From: an uncultured Litoreibacter sp.
GTDB lineage: Bacteria > Pseudomonadota > Alphaproteobacteria > Rhodobacterales > Rhodobacteraceae
NCBI GenBank assembly: GCA_947492995.1
Contig: CANLOU010000002.1
Location: forward strand, 186,001 to 250,000
DNA: 64,000 bases
Reading direction: 5' to 3'
Positions 52,798 through 62,994 of the stretch are shown in pieces. The notes under the pieces were generated by a model, which worked only from the letters and a program-made list of their open reading frames with translations, was not told the origin of the DNA and searched no databases. The stretch's first letter is position 1. Every line of letters starts with the position of its first letter. The position numbers and the translations under genes are program-made.

Positions 52798-53877
52798 ATG
52801 TCGCAAAACATCGTGGTTGTGGGCGCGGGCATCATCGGGGCCAGCACGGCCTACCAGCTGGCCAAGGCCGGGGCGCGGGTCACACTCATTGATGCGGGCG
52901 GGGCAAATGCCACGCAGGCGTCGTTCGGGTGGATCAACGCCTCTTTCTTCCTCGACAAGGACCACTTCCACCTGCGCGCCGACAGCATCAAAGCCTACCG
53001 CGATCTCGCGCGGGAGCTGGAGCTGCCGGTCAGCTGGTGCGGCTGCCTGTGCTTTGAAAACAAGGGCGCCGCCTTTGACCAACAACGCGACGCGCTCAAA
53101 GACCTCGGCTACGCGGCCACCGAAATCGACGCGGCAACCTTCGCCAGGCTGGAACCCCACGTGGCCAACCCGCCCGAACAATGCCTGATGTTCCAACAGG
53201 AGGCCGCCGCCGAGTCCGGCCCGCTCGCAGCCAAGCTGCTCGACGCCGCCACGTCGCTTGGCGCGCGCGTCCTCAGCGGCGTCGCCATCACCGGGTTCGA
53301 GACGCAAGGCAGCCGCGTCACCGGCGTCCGCACGCCGCATGGCACCATGCACGCCGACCAAACCGTCCTCGCCGCAGGCACCGCCACCGAGCATCTGATG
53401 GCCACCCTCGACCTGCCACTGCCCATGCTCACCCGCCCCGCCTTGATGCTGCGCACGGCCCCCGTGCCAAAGGCGCTCAGCCACATCCTCGTTACCGAAA
53501 TAGGGGAGCTGCGCCAGCTCCCCGACGGCTCCCTTATGATGCCTGCGGCCATCGCCCATCAGCGCGACGAGGCCGAGACGCTGGGCGACCCCCAACAAGA
53601 GGCCGACGCCGCACTCGCCCGACTGCAGGCCCTGTTGCCCGACCTGCCGCTCACATGGAGCCACGCCAACGTCGCCCACCGCCCCGTGCCGCAAGACGGC
53701 AAACCCGTCGCGGGCCACGCGATGGACGGGCTCTACACCGCCACCATGCATTCCGGCATCACGCTCGGCGCGCTGATGGGGCAACTGATTTCAACGGAAG
53801 TGATGCAAGGCCCCACGAACGAGACCGCCAAACGGCTCGCCCCCTACAGGCCCGATCGGTTCAAGACCGGCCTGTAG
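52798..53877 (+). CDS. FAD-dependent amine/D-amino-acid oxidase (DAO family)
   Basis: The 359-residue product has an N-terminal Rossmann motif V-G-A-G-I-I-G-A-S (8-16), the second FAD motif near E-S-G-P-L-A-A-K-L-L, V-L-A-A-G-T-A-T-E and a C-terminal H-S-G-I-T-L-G-A-L-M-G. Members oxidise D-amino acids, glycine/sarcosine or gamma-glutamyl-amines (PuuB). Next to gamma-glutamyl ligases, a PuuB-like step is a fair inference. ATG 52798 is preceded by a G-rich stretch; the long open frame upstream is antisense to the permease. Confidence 0.9.
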   Translation: MSQNIVVVGAGIIGASTAYQLAKAGARVTLIDAGGANATQASFGWINASFFLDKDHFHLRADSIKAYRDLARELELPVSWCGCLCFENKGAAFDQQRDALKDLGYAATEIDAATFARLEPHVANPPEQCLMFQQEAAAESGPLAAKLLDAATSLGARVLSGVAITGFETQGSRVTGVRTPHGTMHADQTVLAAGTATEHLMATLDLPLPMLTRPALMLRTAPVPKALSHILVTEIGELRQLPDGSLMMPAAIAHQRDEAETLGDPQQEADAALARLQALLPDLPLTWSHANVAHRPVPQDGKPVAGHAMDGLYTATMHSGITLGALMGQLISTEVMQGPTNETAKRLAPYRPDRFKTGL

Positions 53878-53889
53878 TGGGCGCAGCCC

Positions 53890-54591
53890 TTAATTTTTCG
53901 CGAAGCAGTATAGCAACCCGGCGCCGCCAGTCCGTGGGAACGCATCCGCGCTGCACCCGGCAGAACCATGCGCCGAATTCCACGAAATCATGTTGCGCGA
54001 CCGGTTCAGCCCGACGCGGTCATGGTGGCCCACAATCGCCGACCCCTCGTCGCCGCTGGTCCAGTTGCTGCAGGTCGTGTCGCCGCCCGCGGTCGAGAAA
54101 TGCCCGTTGGAATCTGATCCCGTCAGAATGTCGTGCTTGTTCGGGTTGGCGCCGCGCCCGTTGACCTCGTTGCCATTCTCGTCCAGCCCGGTGGCGAGGC
54201 TGATATTGACCGCGTCGCTATGCAGGTCGTCGACGTCCTTGGCGATCATCACGCCCTTCGCGTTGTACCACGGCCCGGACCCAATCCGGTCCCGGGCGCT
54301 GATACCGTCGGTTACCTTGGGTGACCCGCTGCTGCGGTCAATCACCATGCTGGTGCTCAGATAGGCGGCCCATTCCTTGGAAGACCCCGCAGCCTCCGCC
54401 AACGAGGTGCAATGCGCATCAGCGCCTTCCAGCCCGCCAAAGTTCCCCCCATTGGGGGAGCCAACGCTGGAGATGAAGAAGGACATCTTTTCCACGTCCG
54501 TTGCAGATTGCGCGTTGCCCGCGACGGTTGCTCCCAAAGTCGCGACGGCGAAGGACGCTGCAAGAGCGGTCAGTTTCGTTATTTTTGGCAT
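53890..54591 (-). CDS. Secreted lectin-like protein
   Basis: The 233-residue product has a signal peptide (cleavage about G-N-A-Q, residue 28) and one domain of the type often labelled 'lectin' in Rhodobacterales: S-F-F-I-S-S-V-G...G-N-F-G-G-L-E-G-A-D-A-H-C, W-A-A-Y-L-S-T-S, a middle N-A-K-G segment, H-D-I-L-T-G-S and C-S-N-W-T-S-G-D-E-G-S-A-I-V-G-H-H-D-R, ending G-G-A-G-L-L-Y-C-F. Four cysteines could pair. A C-type-lectin/endostatin-like fold is suggested by the pattern; the ligand is unknown. It sits in the middle of the ABC-transporter genes without obvious relation. Confidence 0.72.
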   Translation of the reverse strand: MPKITKLTALAASFAVATLGATVAGNAQSATDVEKMSFFISSVGSPNGGNFGGLEGADAHCTSLAEAAGSSKEWAAYLSTSMVIDRSSGSPKVTDGISARDRIGSGPWYNAKGVMIAKDVDDLHSDAVNISLATGLDENGNEVNGRGANPNKHDILTGSDSNGHFSTAGGDTTCSNWTSGDEGSAIVGHHDRVGLNRSRNMISWNSAHGSAGCSADAFPRTGGAGLLYCFAKN

Positions 54592-54844
54592 GGTATGTCT
54601 CTCTCCCTGAATTGAGCAGTGGCGGAACGCTAGGAAGCGGACCCGAACGGGTCTAATCACCTGCGATCACAAAACGGAGAGCGCCGCCAAGTCTCAGACC
54701 CTGATCCGAGGGTAGGAGCCGGGTCCGCCAATGCGTTTCATAGTTCGGCCAGCGCCGAACTATGTCGTTTCGGTTAACGCCGGAACCGCCTGACATAAGG
54801 GTGCGTTGGTGCCGTGGGCTTTGCCTAAAACTCCCAAATTTGTG

Positions 54845-54919
54845 CATTTATGTTTTGTACAATTTGGGTTTTGCGCCTCTAAGTTTTGCCCCAAATTGTA
54901 CAAAATCTCGTACACACCG
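54845..54919 (-). repeat. Triple-GTAC element, copy B
   Basis: GTAC at 54857, 54898 and 54910 repeats the 41- and 12-base spacing of copy A (25239-25313). The minus strand reads TTGTACAAAACATAAATG here and TTGTACAAAACTTTAATG there. The regions beyond the ATG do not match, so the shared unit ends there. Confidence 0.7.
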
Positions 54920-54957
54920 CGAAATTCTTACCGGCGGGTAAATTTGAGCACGTCACG

Positions 54958-54983
54958 AAAAAGGGCCGCGCAACGCACGGCCC
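54958..54983 (-). terminator. Terminator of the binding-protein gene
   Basis: On the minus strand GGGCCGTGC-GTT-GCGCGGCCC (one mispair) is followed by five T, 24 bases after the stop of the substrate-binding-protein gene. Confidence 0.88.
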
Positions 54984-55007
54984 TGTCCCAATTCCAAACG
55001 CCAGTTC

Positions 55008-55733
55008 TTAGAACTGTGCGCCGACTTCCCATTTCGCGATCAGCGCGTTCAACGAGCCATCTTCCTTCATGGAAGTGATTGCCGCGTCGAATTTGTCTTT
55101 CAATTCGCCGTCGCTTTCACGGATGCCCATGCCAACGCCGCCGCCAATTAATTCTTCTTGTTCAAGCAGTTGCACGTCGCCGTCGGCCTCTGCAATCGGG
55201 GCCAGATAGGACTTGTCAGCCAGCACCGCATCCGCTTCGCCATTCTTCACGGCAGTTACGGTTTCCTCAGGGGTCGCGAACTCGACCAATGTGGCACCCG
55301 AGGACGCGATGAACGACGCCTGAATGGTGTTGGTCTGTGCCGCAACAACGCCGCCCGCAACATCCGCGTCAGCCGACAATGCCAGATAGGCAGATGGGTC
55401 AGGCTGCGTGTAATTTTGTGTAAAATCAATGACTTCGTCGCGTTCGTCAGTGATCGACATGCCCGCGATGATGACGTCATAGTTGCCCGACACAAGGTTC
55501 GGAATGATCGAATCCCACTCGTTGGTCACCCACTCGCAGGTCAGCTCGGCCCGCGCACACAGCTCGTCGCCAAGCTCGCGCTCAAACCCGTCAACTTCGC
55601 CAGCATCGTTGATGAAGTTGTAGGGAGGGTAAGCCCCCTCGGTGCCCATGCGGACAGTTGTGGCGTGGCCATCGGCCAGTGCGAACCCGGCCGAAAAGGC
55701 CAGTGCGGTGGTCGCAAGGATCAGTTTTTTCAT
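55008..55733 (-). CDS. ABC transporter substrate-binding protein (polar amino-acid family)
   Basis: The 241-residue periplasmic protein has a signal peptide (to F-A-L-A-D, about residue 20) and the SBP_bac_3 fold: T-V-R-M-G-T-E-G-A-Y-P-P-Y-N-F, G-F-E-R-E-L-G-D-E-L-C, Y-D-V-I-I-A-G-M-S-I-T-D-E-R and D-F-T-Q-N-Y. It resembles lysine/arginine/ornithine or opine binders; a cationic amine would fit the neighbouring catabolic genes. GGGAG precedes the ATG. It probably serves the permeases at 51011-52680 and the ATPase upstream. Confidence 0.93.
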   Translation of the reverse strand: MKKLILATTALAFSAGFALADGHATTVRMGTEGAYPPYNFINDAGEVDGFERELGDELCARAELTCEWVTNEWDSIIPNLVSGNYDVIIAGMSITDERDEVIDFTQNYTQPDPSAYLALSADADVAGGVVAAQTNTIQASFIASSGATLVEFATPEETVTAVKNGEADAVLADKSYLAPIAEADGDVQLLEQEELIGGGVGMGIRESDGELKDKFDAAITSMKEDGSLNALIAKWEVGAQF

Positions 55734-55771
55734 CTCGGTAGTCTCCCAACTAGTGTAGCGCTTTCAATAGG

Positions 55772-56596
55772 TTACGCCGGAACAGTCGCGCTTAGAAACT
55801 GTTGCAGCCGGTCCGTTTTCGGAGATCCGAAAACAGCATCAGGGGGGCCTTCTTCTTCAATCAGGCCTTGATGTAGGAACACAACATGGTCGCTGACGTC
55901 AGCCGCCAGGCGCATGTCATGGGTCACGATAATCATCGTGCGGCCTTCTTTGGCCAAGTCTTTGATAACTTTGACGACTTCCTGCTCCAACTCCGGGTCC
56001 AGCGCGGAAGTCGGTTCGTCAAACAGCAGCGCCTTGGGCTGCATGCACAGCGCCCGCGCAATCGCCGCGCGTTGCTGCTGCCCCCCCGACAATTGCGCCG
56101 GATAGACGTCACATTTGTCACCGATCCCAACCTTCACCAGCAGGTCGCGGGCGCGTTTTTCAACGGCCTGCGCGTCCTCGCCCAGCACCGTGACAGGGGC
56201 CTCCATCACGTTTTGCAAAATGCTCATATGCGCCCACAGATTGAACTGTTGGAACACCATGGACAGGTTCGTACGAATACGGATTATCTGTTTGTTATCA
56301 GCGGGTTTTCGGTTGTGGCCTTCGCCACGCCACGTGACCGGTTCGCCGCAAAACAAGACCTCGCCTTGCTGGCTGTCTTCCAACAAATTGGCACAGCGCA
56401 GCAGCGTGGACTTGCCCGATCCCGACGATCCAATCAGCGAGATAACCTGCCCCGCACGGGCCGTGATCCCGACGCCTTTCAAAACCTCCAACTCGCCATA
56501 AGCTTTGTGCAGGTTCTTGATCTCAATGACTGGCGGCTCGGTCGTTGTCACGTATTGGCAGCTTTTGTTGATCCCCGATGCCGGAGTAATCCCCAT
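55772..56596 (-). CDS. ABC transporter ATP-binding protein (polar amino-acid family)
   Basis: The 274-residue ATPase has Walker A G-S-S-G-S-G-K-S-T (56-64), signature L-S-G-G-Q-Q-Q-R, Walker B A-L-L-F-D-E-P-T-S-A-L-D and the switch His in I-V-T-H-D. It is closest to HisP/OccP/GlnQ-type importers. It is the first gene of the ATPase-binding-protein pair. The start is uncertain: ATG 56596 has no clear ribosome site, and GTG 56551 (V-T-T-T-E-P-P) is a shorter option. Confidence 0.92.
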   Translation of the reverse strand: MGITPASGINKSCQYVTTTEPPVIEIKNLHKAYGELEVLKGVGITARAGQVISLIGSSGSGKSTLLRCANLLEDSQQGEVLFCGEPVTWRGEGHNRKPADNKQIIRIRTNLSMVFQQFNLWAHMSILQNVMEAPVTVLGEDAQAVEKRARDLLVKVGIGDKCDVYPAQLSGGQQQRAAIARALCMQPKALLFDEPTSALDPELEQEVVKVIKDLAKEGRTMIIVTHDMRLAADVSDHVVFLHQGLIEEEGPPDAVFGSPKTDRLQQFLSATVPA

Positions 56597-56641
56597 TTTT
56601 CAGGGATTTGCAATGGGTTGTGGTCGCTTGACCTTAGGGCA

Positions 56642-57424
56642 TCACCCAAAGACAGTTTTAGGGTCGGGTGGCACCGGCAACTCGGTGTAACGCTCGACAT
56701 GGATTGTCGCTAACCCTTTGAGGTCAAGATGATTTTTGTTGTTCGATGGTGTGCTGAATATGGCCTGATTAAGCGATCCCCAGAATTCGTTCGCATCCCA
56801 TCCGCGTCTGGTAATCAGCGGCAGGCCGGGCGTTGGCTCGGTGTGACCGACTTCGATCAGATGATCCATGAAGGGCTCATATCGGCGCAGCAACCGATAC
56901 GTTTGTGCATCAATCGCCGCTATGTCCGCCCGCCCTTCGGCGACTGCCTTGGCGGATGAATAATGCGCACCTGTCTCAGTCCCTTTGCCGAAACTTAAGC
57001 CCATTTGATGCAAGTGAAAATACGGCGCCGCCCACCCTGATTGGCTGTCCGGTGCATTGTAAGCCATTGTAAGGTCTGACCAATTCTGTGGTTCGCGGCG
57101 CGGATCGTCCTCGCGCATCAGCAGGATTGAGTTGTAATACCCCGGCGGACAACCCGGCAGTGCAAAGTCGAATGTGCCCAGATAGGTCACCTTTCCATGC
57201 AGCCGCGTCCGGTACGGCAAAGAGCAGGTTTGAGACAGGACCAGATCATCCCGGGTCCAATGGCTCGCGTCACCCGCATCCCATGTCAAAGCGTCCGGAA
57301 TGTCGGGCAAATCCTGCCCAATGGTGGTGCGCCAGAGGCGATACTCTTTGACGGTATCAGACCACATCGCATCCCAAGCGGCCCGCGTCTCAGGCCGATC
57401 ATACATCGGCAGGCTGGCAATCAC
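56642..57424 (-). CDS. PhnD-like (phosphate/phosphonate-binding type) protein without signal peptide
   Basis: The 260-residue product resembles PhnD/type-2 periplasmic-binding proteins: S-Q-T-C-S-L-P-Y, G-C-P-P-G-Y-Y-N-S, S-D-L-T-M-A-Y-N-A-P-D-S-Q-S-G, H-Y-S-S-A-K-A-V-A-E-G-R-A-D-I-A-A-I-D and a final V-G-H-T-E-P-T-P-G-L-P. The start M-I-A-S-L-P-M-Y has no signal peptide, so it acts in the cytosol or is not a transporter part. GTG 57424 overlaps the TerB stop (GTGA). Ligand unknown; a phosphonate gene pair lies 6 kb away but is not linked. Confidence 0.8.
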   Translation of the reverse strand: MIASLPMYDRPETRAAWDAMWSDTVKEYRLWRTTIGQDLPDIPDALTWDAGDASHWTRDDLVLSQTCSLPYRTRLHGKVTYLGTFDFALPGCPPGYYNSILLMREDDPRREPQNWSDLTMAYNAPDSQSGWAAPYFHLHQMGLSFGKGTETGAHYSSAKAVAEGRADIAAIDAQTYRLLRRYEPFMDHLIEVGHTEPTPGLPLITRRGWDANEFWGSLNQAIFSTPSNNKNHLDLKGLATIHVERYTELPVPPDPKTVFG

Positions 57425-57867
57425 CCGTTGAGCCGCTCAATGACCCTCTGACGCGCTAGGGCGCTGTCGCGGTCGTTGATGCCCAGCAGGGGGGCCACCA
57501 TGCGGATCAGGCTGTCCTCGTCATCGGAGCGCGACCCGTCGGCCAGCGCCAGCTCCCAGATGTCCTCGATCACCCGTGTGCGGTCCTCGTGGGCCGTGTG
57601 GTCCTTGATCGCGCGGGTGAAGCGCACCGTGTCGGGGGCTTCGGTCTCCAGCACCTCCGCCTCGGAGCGCAGGCTCAGGGCCGCCAGGTCAGACAGCGCG
57701 TAGTGGCGGGCGAGGATGTGGTTGATCCTTTTCGCCTCCGAGGCGTCATAATGCCCGTCTGTGCGGGCCACGCGGACCAGTAGGGCCGCGAAGGCGAGGC
57801 GGGCGTCTGTGGCCTCTAATTGGTCGGGGGTCTCGGCGGTGAGGGATTTCAGGAGGGCAGCAAACAT
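57421..57867 (-). CDS. TerB-family (tellurite-resistance-like) protein
   Basis: The 148-residue acidic helical protein has the TerB pattern: A-A-L-L-V-R-V-A-R-T-D-G-H-Y-D-A-S-E near residue 30 and a second D-G-S-R-S-D-D-E-D-S-L-I-R late, two EF-hand-like acidic repeats as in TerB/DjlA. Such stand-alone TerB domains do not show tellurite resistance. Coupled on both sides: its ATG shares one base with the DUF1330 stop (TAATG) and its stop overlaps the PhnD-like start. Confidence 0.88.
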   Translation of the reverse strand: MFAALLKSLTAETPDQLEATDARLAFAALLVRVARTDGHYDASEAKRINHILARHYALSDLAALSLRSEAEVLETEAPDTVRFTRAIKDHTAHEDRTRVIEDIWELALADGSRSDDEDSLIRMVAPLLGINDRDSALARQRVIERLNG

Positions 57868-58160
57868 TAGGCGTCGTATCCTTCGATGATGACCAGATCG
57901 CCCGTGGAGGCGGGCGCGCGCAGGGACTTGGCGTGCTGGTATTCGGGGCTGTCGTAGCAGGCGTTGGCGGTGGCGAGGTCCTTGAATTCGATCACCACGG
58001 AGCGGGAGCGCTGCGCGCCTTCGCGGACCGTCTGATCGCCGCCACGGACGAGGAATTTGGCCCCGTATTTGGCGAAGGCCTCGGCGTTCGCCGTGCGGTA
58101 GCTCTCGTAGGCTGCGGGGTCGGTGACGTCTACGTGAGCGATCCAGTAGGCTTTGGGCAT
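57867..58160 (-). CDS. DUF1330 (dimeric alpha/beta barrel) protein
   Basis: The 97-residue product starts A-Y-W-I-A-H-V-D-V-T-D-P-A-A-Y-E-S-Y and has F-L-V-R-G-G, R-S-V-V-I-E-F-K-D and A-C-Y-D-S-P-E-Y-Q, the usual DUF1330 dimeric ferredoxin-like layout. It is probably a small enzyme or ligand-binding dimer. ATG 58160 has GGGAGAA nine bases upstream. First gene of the DUF1330-TerB-PhnD-like operon. Confidence 0.9.
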   Translation of the reverse strand: MPKAYWIAHVDVTDPAAYESYRTANAEAFAKYGAKFLVRGGDQTVREGAQRSRSVVIEFKDLATANACYDSPEYQHAKSLRAPASTGDLVIIEGYDA

Positions 58161-58246
58161 TGAGGCGTTCTCCCGGTTGCGACGCATGCGTCGTTTTCTG
58201 TAAGCTATTGATTTATAACGAAACTCATCGCGCCGTTAGGCATATG

Positions 58247-59359
58247 TTAACCCAGCTTATTTGTGCTGAATAGCCAGACTTTCAAGCCCCCATGTGGGAT
58301 CGGGGCGCATTGAGGTTTGAACGGCAGGCCGGTGGCTTTAGCCAGCGGAGGCTCTGAGGTGACCAGCCCAACGCGCCACCCGCGAAAGCGGGTTTTCAGC
58401 GTTTCGCCAAGCGTGCCGTAAAGCGGGTAGAGCAATTTCTTGTTGCCGATGCGTCCGCCATAGGGCGGGTTGACCATGACCAGACCGGGAGGACCTTCGG
58501 GCGGTTGCAGCTCGCCCGCGCCGTGGGTTTGGAAGTCAATTAGAGGCCCCACGCCTGCGCGGTCCGCATTGTCGCGGCTCATCTTGATCGCGCCCGCGTC
58601 GCGGTCCGAGCCATAGAATTTCAGGTCTGTGGCTTTGGGGGCGCCGCGCTTGAGCGCCTCAAACGCCGCTTGGTCAAAACTTGCCAGCTGTTCAAACGCA
58701 AAGCCACGCGACCGACCGGGCTGCAAATCCACAGCGATTTCAGCGGCTTCGATCAGGAATGTGCCCGATCCGCACATCGGGTCAACGACCGTTTCCGAGC
58801 CGTTATAGCCGCAGTGGCGCAGCATCAGAGAGGCCAGCGTTTCGCGCATGGGGGCCTTGCCGATGCCCAGCTTATGGCCCCGCTTGTGCAGGCTTTCGCC
58901 CGTCGTATCGACGCTGATGGTGACGCGGTTGTCGTCGATGCGGACCTTCAGGACGATCTCCGCCTCAGGGGAGACCGTCATCCCATGGTTGTCTTTTAGA
59001 GCCGTTTCAATACGTTGGATGGCGGCGCCCGCGTGGTAGATTTTGGAGGCTTTCGTCGTGACCTCGACCTTTACCGGCAGGTCAGGGCGCAAAATATCGC
59101 CCCATGGAAATTTGCGCGACCGCTTGTCGAGCTGCGCCAGATGGAAGGCCATGAAGGTGCCGACGCGGGCCAGCACGCGGGTGGCCCCGCGCAGGTCGAG
59201 ATTGGCGCGCCAGACGTCGGGCCAATGGCCTTGGATGGTGACGCCGCCACGAATGGCTTGGGCATTTTTGAAGCCCTTTTCCTGAACCTCGGCCAGCAGC
59301 ATATCTTCGAGGCCCGGCGTGCCGGTGAGGAAGATTTCAAAGGGGGCGTGATCGGTCAT
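58247..59359 (-). CDS. RlmL/RlmK-type class I SAM-dependent RNA methyltransferase with THUMP domain
   Basis: The 370-residue product begins with the ferredoxin-like/THUMP region (P-G-L-E-D-M-L-L-A-E-V...G-G-V-T-I-Q-G), has T-T-G-E-S-L-H-K-R-G, the SAM site V-V-D-P-M-C-G-S-G-T-F-L-I-E-A and the catalytic N-P-P-Y-G-G-R-I-G. The N-P-P-Y motif means methylation of an exocyclic amino group, for RlmL the N2 of a 23S rRNA guanine. It shares one base with the pyrG stop (TGATG), so it is coupled to pyrG. Confidence 0.92.
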   Translation of the reverse strand: MTDHAPFEIFLTGTPGLEDMLLAEVQEKGFKNAQAIRGGVTIQGHWPDVWRANLDLRGATRVLARVGTFMAFHLAQLDKRSRKFPWGDILRPDLPVKVEVTTKASKIYHAGAAIQRIETALKDNHGMTVSPEAEIVLKVRIDDNRVTISVDTTGESLHKRGHKLGIGKAPMRETLASLMLRHCGYNGSETVVDPMCGSGTFLIEAAEIAVDLQPGRSRGFAFEQLASFDQAAFEALKRGAPKATDLKFYGSDRDAGAIKMSRDNADRAGVGPLIDFQTHGAGELQPPEGPPGLVMVNPPYGGRIGNKKLLYPLYGTLGETLKTRFRGWRVGLVTSEPPLAKATGLPFKPQCAPIPHGGLKVWLFSTNKLG

Positions 59360-61002
59360 CAGACCAGTCGGGAGACCTCTTTGGCCGCCCGCACGAAGTC
59401 AGCGAAAAGAGGGTGGGGGGCGAAGGGTTTGGATTTCAATTCCGGGTGAAATTGCACGCCGATAAACCACGGGTGGTCTTTGACTTCGACGATTTCGGGC
59501 AATTTGCCGTCGGGCGACATGCCGGAGAAGATCAGGCCCTGTTTTTCCAGCTCTTCGCGGTATTTGATGTCGACCTCGTAGCGGTGGCGGTGGCGTTCTT
59601 CGATGGTGGTTGAGCCGTAAACCTCTGCCACTTTGGAGCCTTCGCTTAGCGTCGCGTTATAGGCGCCCAGACGCATGGTGCCGCCCTTGTCGTCGCCTTC
59701 TTTGCGTTTGACTTTGTGGTTGCCCTGCACCCATTCCTTGAGGTGGTAAACCACTGGTTCGAAACGTTTCTTGCCTGCCTCATGGTCGAATTCTTCGGAG
59801 CCTGCGTTCTCCATTCCGGCCAAGTTTCGGGCGGCTTCAACGACGGCCATTTGCATGCCAAGGCAGATGCCCAGATAGGGAATTTTCTTCTCGCGCGCGA
59901 ATTTTGCGGCTTTGATTTTGCCCTCGGTGCCACGTTCGCCAAAGCCGCCCGGGACCAAAATGGCGTGGAAGCCTTCGAGATGGGGGGCCGCGTCTTCCTT
60001 GTCGAAAATTTCGGCATCCACCCATTCGATCCGCACTTTGACGCGGTTTTTCATGCCGCCATGGGTCAATGCCTCGTTGATGGATTTATAGGCGTCTTCC
60101 AGCTGCGTGTATTTGCCGACGATGGCGATTTTGACCTCGCCTTCGGGGTTGTTGACGCGGTCTTTGACGTCTTTCCAGACGTCGAGTTTCGGCTTGGGCG
60201 CGGGGGAAATGCCAAAGGCGTCCAGCACGGCCTGGTCAAGGCCCTGTTCGTGGTAGGCCAGCGGTGCCTCGTAGATGGATTTCAGGTCGTAGGCGGCGAT
60301 GACGCTTTCTTTGCGCACATTGCAGAAGAGGGCGAGTTTTTCGCGCTCTTTCTCGGGGATTTCGTGTTCCGAGCGGCAGACCAGAATGTCGGGCGCGATG
60401 CCGATAGATTGCAATTCCTTGACGGAGTGCTGGGTCGGTTTGGTTTTCAGCTCGCCCGACGCCGACAGGTAGGGCAGCAGGGTCAGGTGCATGAACAAAC
60501 ATTCGCCGCGAGGGCGTTCATGGCTGAACTGGCGGATGGCTTCAAAGAAGGGCAGGCCCTCGATGTCGCCGACGGTGCCGCCGATTTCACAAAGCATGAA
60601 GTCGACCTCGTCTTCGCCTATGTCGATGAAGTCTTTGATTTCATTGGTCACATGCGGGATGACCTGAATGGTTTTGCCCAAATAGTCGCCGCGACGTTCC
60701 TTTTCCAGCACGGTTGAATAGACGCGGCCCGACGAGATGGAATCGCTGTTGCGCGCCGCCACGCCGGTGAAGCGTTCGTAATGACCCAGATCGAGGTCGG
60801 TTTCGGCCCCGTCATCGGTGACGAACACCTCGCCATGCTCGAAGGGCGACATCGTGCCGGGATCGACGTTGAGATAGGGATCAAGCTTGCGCAGCCGGAC
60901 GGAATAGCCACGTGCCTGCAGCAACGCGCCAAGCGCGGCGGAGGCCAGCCCCTTGCCCAAAGAAGACACAACGCCGCCGGTAATAAAAATGAATCGCGCC
61001 AT
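59359..61002 (-). CDS. pyrG: CTP synthase
   Basis: The 547-residue product makes CTP from UTP, ATP and glutamine. The N-terminal synthetase opens [13 protein letters not shown] (6-18); the C-terminal GATase has the nucleophile in Y-L-G-I-C-L-G-M-Q and the late H-P-E. Full length with the canonical M-A-R-F-I-F-I-T start. Lies just downstream of secG, the common alphaproteobacterial order. Confidence 0.98.
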   Translation of the reverse strand: MARFIFITGGVVSSLGKGLASAALGALLQARGYSVRLRKLDPYLNVDPGTMSPFEHGEVFVTDDGAETDLDLGHYERFTGVAARNSDSISSGRVYSTVLEKERRGDYLGKTIQVIPHVTNEIKDFIDIGEDEVDFMLCEIGGTVGDIEGLPFFEAIRQFSHERPRGECLFMHLTLLPYLSASGELKTKPTQHSVKELQSIGIAPDILVCRSEHEIPEKEREKLALFCNVRKESVIAAYDLKSIYEAPLAYHEQGLDQAVLDAFGISPAPKPKLDVWKDVKDRVNNPEGEVKIAIVGKYTQLEDAYKSINEALTHGGMKNRVKVRIEWVDAEIFDKEDAAPHLEGFHAILVPGGFGERGTEGKIKAAKFAREKKIPYLGICLGMQMAVVEAARNLAGMENAGSEEFDHEAGKKRFEPVVYHLKEWVQGNHKVKRKEGDDKGGTMRLGAYNATLSEGSKVAEVYGSTTIEERHRHRYEVDIKYREELEKQGLIFSGMSPDGKLPEIVEVKDHPWFIGVQFHPELKSKPFAPHPLFADFVRAAKEVSRLV

Positions 61003-61158
61003 GTGTGCAGGGTCCCCGTGGTCCGAATTATCTGGTGCTTCAGGGCCGCAAAATGCCCTTACTCACGGGATTTAAGTCATAGAGGATTCGCGCCCGTCCC
61101 GCAACGGGGCACGCCAGATAATGTGGGGATTGTTGGCCAAACCCCCATAAATGGTAGC

Positions 61159-61509
61159 TTATTCGTCGACCCGTGGCGGGGTCAGCGGCGCGTCGCCCGC
61201 CGTGGGGGGCAGCAACACATCGCCCGACGCCGGTGCATCCGCCGCCGGCGGTGGCAGCAGATCAAGGTCGATGCCGCCGCCCGCATTTTGCGCCGCCAGC
61301 ACGGTCAGCGTGATGGATGTGATGACGAAGCCGATGCCGAAGACCCATGTCAGTTTGCCCAATGCGGTGACGCCCGGGCGGCCCGACATCGCGCCGCCGC
61401 CACCACCGCCACCGATGCCCAGACCACCGCCCTCGGAGCGTTGGATCAGCACGATCCCGATCAGGCAAAGCGCGATAATCAGGTGGATGGTGAGGACGAT
61501 GTTTTCCAT
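61159..61509 (-). CDS. secG: Preprotein translocase subunit SecG
   Basis: The 116-residue product has two membrane helices (about 3-20 and 52-72). Between them lies V-L-I-Q-R-S-E-G-G-G-L-G and a glycine-run loop, the SecG hallmark, and after the second helix a Pro/Asp/Ala-rich tail. It assists SecYE in protein export. ATG 61509 gives M-E-N-I-V-L-T-I-H; the frame is open to 61587, but that extension is not family-like. pyrG follows 156 bases later. Confidence 0.94.
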   Translation of the reverse strand: MENIVLTIHLIIALCLIGIVLIQRSEGGGLGIGGGGGGGAMSGRPGVTALGKLTWVFGIGFVITSITLTVLAAQNAGGGIDLDLLPPPAADAPASGDVLLPPTAGDAPLTPPRVDE

Positions 61510-61682
61510 GGATGTGCGGCTCTCAGGGTTCGTGTTAGTGGGTATGTAGTCGCGCATCGCGAAAGGCGCAACCCGTGGCGTGCGCAAAGCGCGTCTGTGG
61601 CGGGTGGACGATTTTGCGGTTTCCCCTTGGGGACGGCCCCGCTATACGGGCGCGGGTTTGATCCAACACATGAGGGAAGAGC

Positions 61683-62981
<1,299 letters not shown>

Positions 62982-62994
62982 GGAGACGCGCCCC

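Larger units (their letters stand above)
54592..55007. other. 416-base gap without a confident gene
   Basis: This gap holds the second triple-GTAC element (54845-54919), the terminator of the binding-protein gene and the promoter region of the lectin-like gene. A minus-strand open frame from ATG 54847 to 54653 (64 codons) starts exactly where the GTAC element ends, but its composition (Arg/Ser/His-rich) gives no support for coding. Confidence 0.6.

Noticed and set aside
54653-54847. Small minus-strand frame beginning at the end of GTAC element B
   Set aside because: Coding is not supported by composition or any domain; kept only as a note to the GTAC finding.
57421-57867. Tellurite-resistance operon
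   Set aside because: Only a lone TerB domain is present; terA, terC, terD and terZ are absent.
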